Translations under genes and position numbers: made by a program
Virus record (IMG/VR): IMGVR_UViG_3300046758_000022
Span: 1 to 22,772 of that record
Source of the DNA: a virus
Reading direction: 5' to 3' (one strand)
Length of the DNA: 22,772 nucleotides
Shown here: positions 21,036-22,772 of the stretch, in pieces
Position numbering within the stretch: position 1 is the first letter of the stretch
How the letters are laid out: the number at the start of each line of letters is the position of its first letter
Notes under the pieces: generated by a model
Database searches by the model: none
The model's input: only the letters and a program-made list of their open reading frames with translations
What the model was told of the DNA's origin: nothing

Positions 21036-21298
21036 TTATTATCTTGTTCTGCCATTCTCTCTACTAGGTTACGAATAGCTTTAATGTTTTCATCAATACG
21101 TCCTAGAGAGACAGCTTGCATTTGTACTGTCTTCTCTAGTGTATTTATACGAGTTTCTTGGCGAACTAAATCACGAGCATTATTTTTGACGGAAGAGTCT
21201 AATGAAGACACATACCATACAAGTGATATAGTTTGTAGTACGATAGCTACGATTAACGTAACTGGTACTGACTTAGAAAGATGCCAACTCTCAGTCAT
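21032..21298 (-). CDS. Small membrane protein with coiled coil (holin/i-spanin-like candidate)
   Basis: An 88-residue protein. Residues 1-10 are polar (MTESWHLSKS), 11-30 form one membrane helix (VPVTLIVAIVLQTISLVWYV), and 33-85 form a charged heptad-like coil (VRQETRINTLEKTVQ). The architecture occurs often in phages near tail and lysis genes, and such proteins are variously called holin-like, i-spanin-like or simply membrane proteins. There is no o-spanin lipobox protein nearby. AAGGAA lies about 10 nt before the ATG, and the stop overlaps the next gene (ATGA). It opens the cassette of envelope proteins. Confidence 0.65.
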   Translation of the reverse strand: MTESWHLSKSVPVTLIVAIVLQTISLVWYVSSLDSSVKNNARDLVRQETRINTLEKTVQMQAVSLGRIDENIKAIRNLVERMAEQDNK

Positions 21299-21311
21299 GA
21301 TTTAGTATTCC

Positions 21312-21605
21312 TTATTCTGGTTTAGTAGGCCATGTGATATTATTTGGGAAGCCAGCTAAGTCTTCTATATCTAACAATGCTTGACGATAGTTAGTCCATT
21401 CTGTTTGCTTGGCATCCGTCATATCATTCCAACGTAGAGTATTAGACACAACAGGGTCTACTTCTGATGAAAGTATTCTATTTCGCTCTTCCCTTACATA
21501 CTCTGGAGCCTTAGCTTCTTCTGCCGCCCACTCAGCTAATAATTGATTATTTTCTTCTTCAGTAAGATAGACTTTTACACCGTTTACTATTTTATGATTT
21601 AACAT
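21312..21605 (-). CDS. Tail-fibre assembly chaperone-like protein
   Basis: A 97-residue cytoplasmic protein matching the Phage_tail_APC pattern (tail assembly chaperone). Its N-terminal half is Glu/Ala-rich (EEENNQLLAEWAAEEAK). It then has RNRILSSEVDPV, a W-x-D-M-T turn, WTNYRQALLDI, and the terminal FPNNITWPTKP signature. Members sit directly after tail fibre genes and are thought to help fibre folding or trimerisation. Here it starts 14 nt after the fibre gene with an AAAGGAA ribosome site. It has no signal peptide, unlike the genes that follow. Confidence 0.75.
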   Translation of the reverse strand: MLNHKIVNGVKVYLTEEENNQLLAEWAAEEAKAPEYVREERNRILSSEVDPVVSNTLRWNDMTDAKQTEWTNYRQALLDIEDLAGFPNNITWPTKPE

Positions 21606-21619
21606 TGTTAGTTCCTTTC

Positions 21620-22772
21620 TTATGCCTTAAGTACACCATATGTTTTGATTATACCTCGAACCATCGTTCCTGAATTAAACTTCATCCTAAAAGAGTTTAT
21701 TTGTGGTAAACTTAATGTAAACTGAGCGTGCATTGCCCCAAAGATACAGTTATCCTGTTGATTAGAATTGTTCAAACTGGTCGATTGACCATTCATAACG
21801 TAAGCGGTATTAGGCGCTCCATTTACATTCATAATTTTAAATCGTCCTGATATATTTGGGCCATAATACCCTGCGTCACCAACGCTATTAGCTATCAGCA
21901 TATAACCATAATTACCGAAGCCTCCAACTGCCGCTCCATTAGTATTTTTGAACCCATACCCCTGTGTATCATTAAGTACCGATGATAAACTGTTGGTACT
22001 CACAAATACTCTCAGTTGAGAAGAACCACCATTAGAGGGCTGTAACCCATCGAACTCTATATAATAACTATCATACAATGTGCTATTCATAGCTGTAAAA
22101 TCATAGCTAGAAGTACTATTCATAACTGTTCTATTTAGCAGTACCATAGTTCCGCCACTAGCGTCTGCCCATTGAGCTGTACCAGCAGATGCATATTTAA
22201 GTATTTGATCTGTAGAGCCGCCACTAGGGATATGGTTATTACCATTACCTGTTGGGTGTGAGTAGTTGTTAGCATTAGTAGCCATTGTATCTAATCTAAC
22301 ACCATCTGCCGCAAGATCACGTCCATCTACTGTACCTGCTACAGTTATGTTTCCAGATATGTCAGCGTTTCCATTTATGTCTAATTCTGTAGCTACAATT
22401 TTGGTATTAACATTAAACTGAGTAGCACTAATAAATGCTCTTTGAGTGCCACCTACAGAAAATCCTAAGTTATCTGAGTTTGGTCTAAACATTCCTGTGT
22501 TTGTATCACCGCTAAATGTATAACTAGGCAAACTAGCCGTACCATTTGCTATTGCTACTCTACTATTGAATATAGCTGTACCAGCGTCAGACATATCAAG
22601 TCTTAGGGCTGTTATATTTGGTGAACCATCATCATTACCTTGAAAATATATGTCTTGGTTTGCAGTACTATTTCTAATAAATGTGTTTGAGCCATCATTA
22701 AAAATAACAGAATCATCATTACTTCCAAGTCTTAACCCCCTATCATCATTTAATCCAATATCATTATTGAAG
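21620..22772 (-). CDS. Tail fibre protein, C-terminal part (5' partial)
   Basis: The frame is open to the right edge, so the gene begins outside the window; the ATG at 22594 is internal. Visible are 383 codons. The outer part (22595-22772) has short shaft units such as LRLGSNDDSVIFNDGSNTF and a TALRLDMSDAGTAIFN step. Then come DISGNITVAGTVDGRDLAADGVRLD, a trimeric shaft pattern frequent in marine phage fibres, and a His/Asn-rich linker. The last 175 residues form a beta-rich head that ends SGTMVRGIIKTYGVLKA, the usual close of a receptor-binding jelly-roll tip. It probably decides host attachment. It heads the visible late operon and is followed by the chaperone-like gene. Confidence 0.8.
   Translation of the reverse strand, partial: FNNDIGLNDDRGLRLGSNDDSVIFNDGSNTFIRNSTANQDIYFQGNDDGSPNITALRLDMSDAGTAIFNSRVAIANGTASLPSYTFSGDTNTGMFRPNSDNLGFSVGGTQRAFISATQFNVNTKIVATELDINGNADISGNITVAGTVDGRDLAADGVRLDTMATNANNYSHPTGNGNNHIPSGGSTDQILKYASAGTAQWADASGGTMVLLNRTVMNSTSSYDFTAMNSTLYDSYYIEFDGLQPSNGGSSQLRVFVSTNSLSSVLNDTQGYGFKNTNGAAVGGFGNYGYMLIANSVGDAGYYGPNISGRFKIMNVNGAPNTAYVMNGQSTSLNNSNQQDNCIFGAMHAQFTLSLPQINSFRMKFNSGTMVRGIIKTYGVLKA

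Noticed and set aside
17896-21298. A complete lysis cassette (holin, endolysin, two spanins)
   Set aside because: No lipobox-bearing outer spanin or separate endolysin lies here, and five signal-peptide proteins exceed what lysis needs; only the 88-aa and 166-aa proteins remain lysis candidates.

Overview
The window is an AT-rich, densely packed segment of a tailed, lytic-type phage genome. It most resembles a T7-like podovirus of a marine alphaproteobacterium. This rests on gene content: a T7 gp4-type primase-helicase, family A DNA polymerase, gp2.5-like SSB, a monomeric B12-dependent ribonucleotide reductase with its own glutaredoxin, MazG and DUF3310. The B12-dependent reductase recalls the SIO1-like phages of Rhodobacteraceae called cobaviruses, but this placement is inference. 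No integrase, repressor, tRNA, CRISPR array, insertion sequence, terminase, capsid gene or RNA polymerase gene is visible.

The left arm (about 1-9236, + strand) is the DNA replication and nucleotide operon. It holds primase-helicase (5' end outside the window), DNA polymerase, SSB, a strong intrinsic terminator, a Cas4-like Fe-S exonuclease, a small PD-(D/E)XK nuclease, three small unknowns, MazG, class II RNR, glutaredoxin, a second small PD-(D/E)XK-like protein, DUF3310 and a short unknown. Most genes overlap by 1-26 nt (ATGA or TAATG), so translation is probably coupled. The module degrades DNA to nucleotides, reduces them to deoxynucleotides and copies the phage genome.

The right arm (9263-22772, - strand, read right to left) converges on the left arm at a hairpin that can terminate transcription from both sides. 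In transcription order it begins with a tail fibre (5' end outside the window) and a tail-fibre assembly chaperone-like protein. Next comes a run of seven small genes: a membrane/coiled-coil protein, five consecutive proteins with Sec-type signal peptides, and another membrane/coiled-coil protein. Then follow a HlyC-like lysine acyltransferase, a Gln/Asn-rich virion-type protein, a lysozyme-domain protein, two medium-sized structural candidates and a 1210-residue gp16-like internal virion protein.

The most unusual part is the run at about 17438-21298. A podovirus devotes nearly 4 kb of its late operon to exported or membrane proteins plus a toxin-activating-type acyltransferase, with no RTX toxin visible. 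One exported protein looks like a fimbrial subunit and its neighbour resembles a periplasmic Ig-like chaperone. Two of the genes encode a C-terminal membrane segment and a signal peptide in different frames of the same DNA. I recall similar protein families in other marine phages, but I know of no assigned function for the set.
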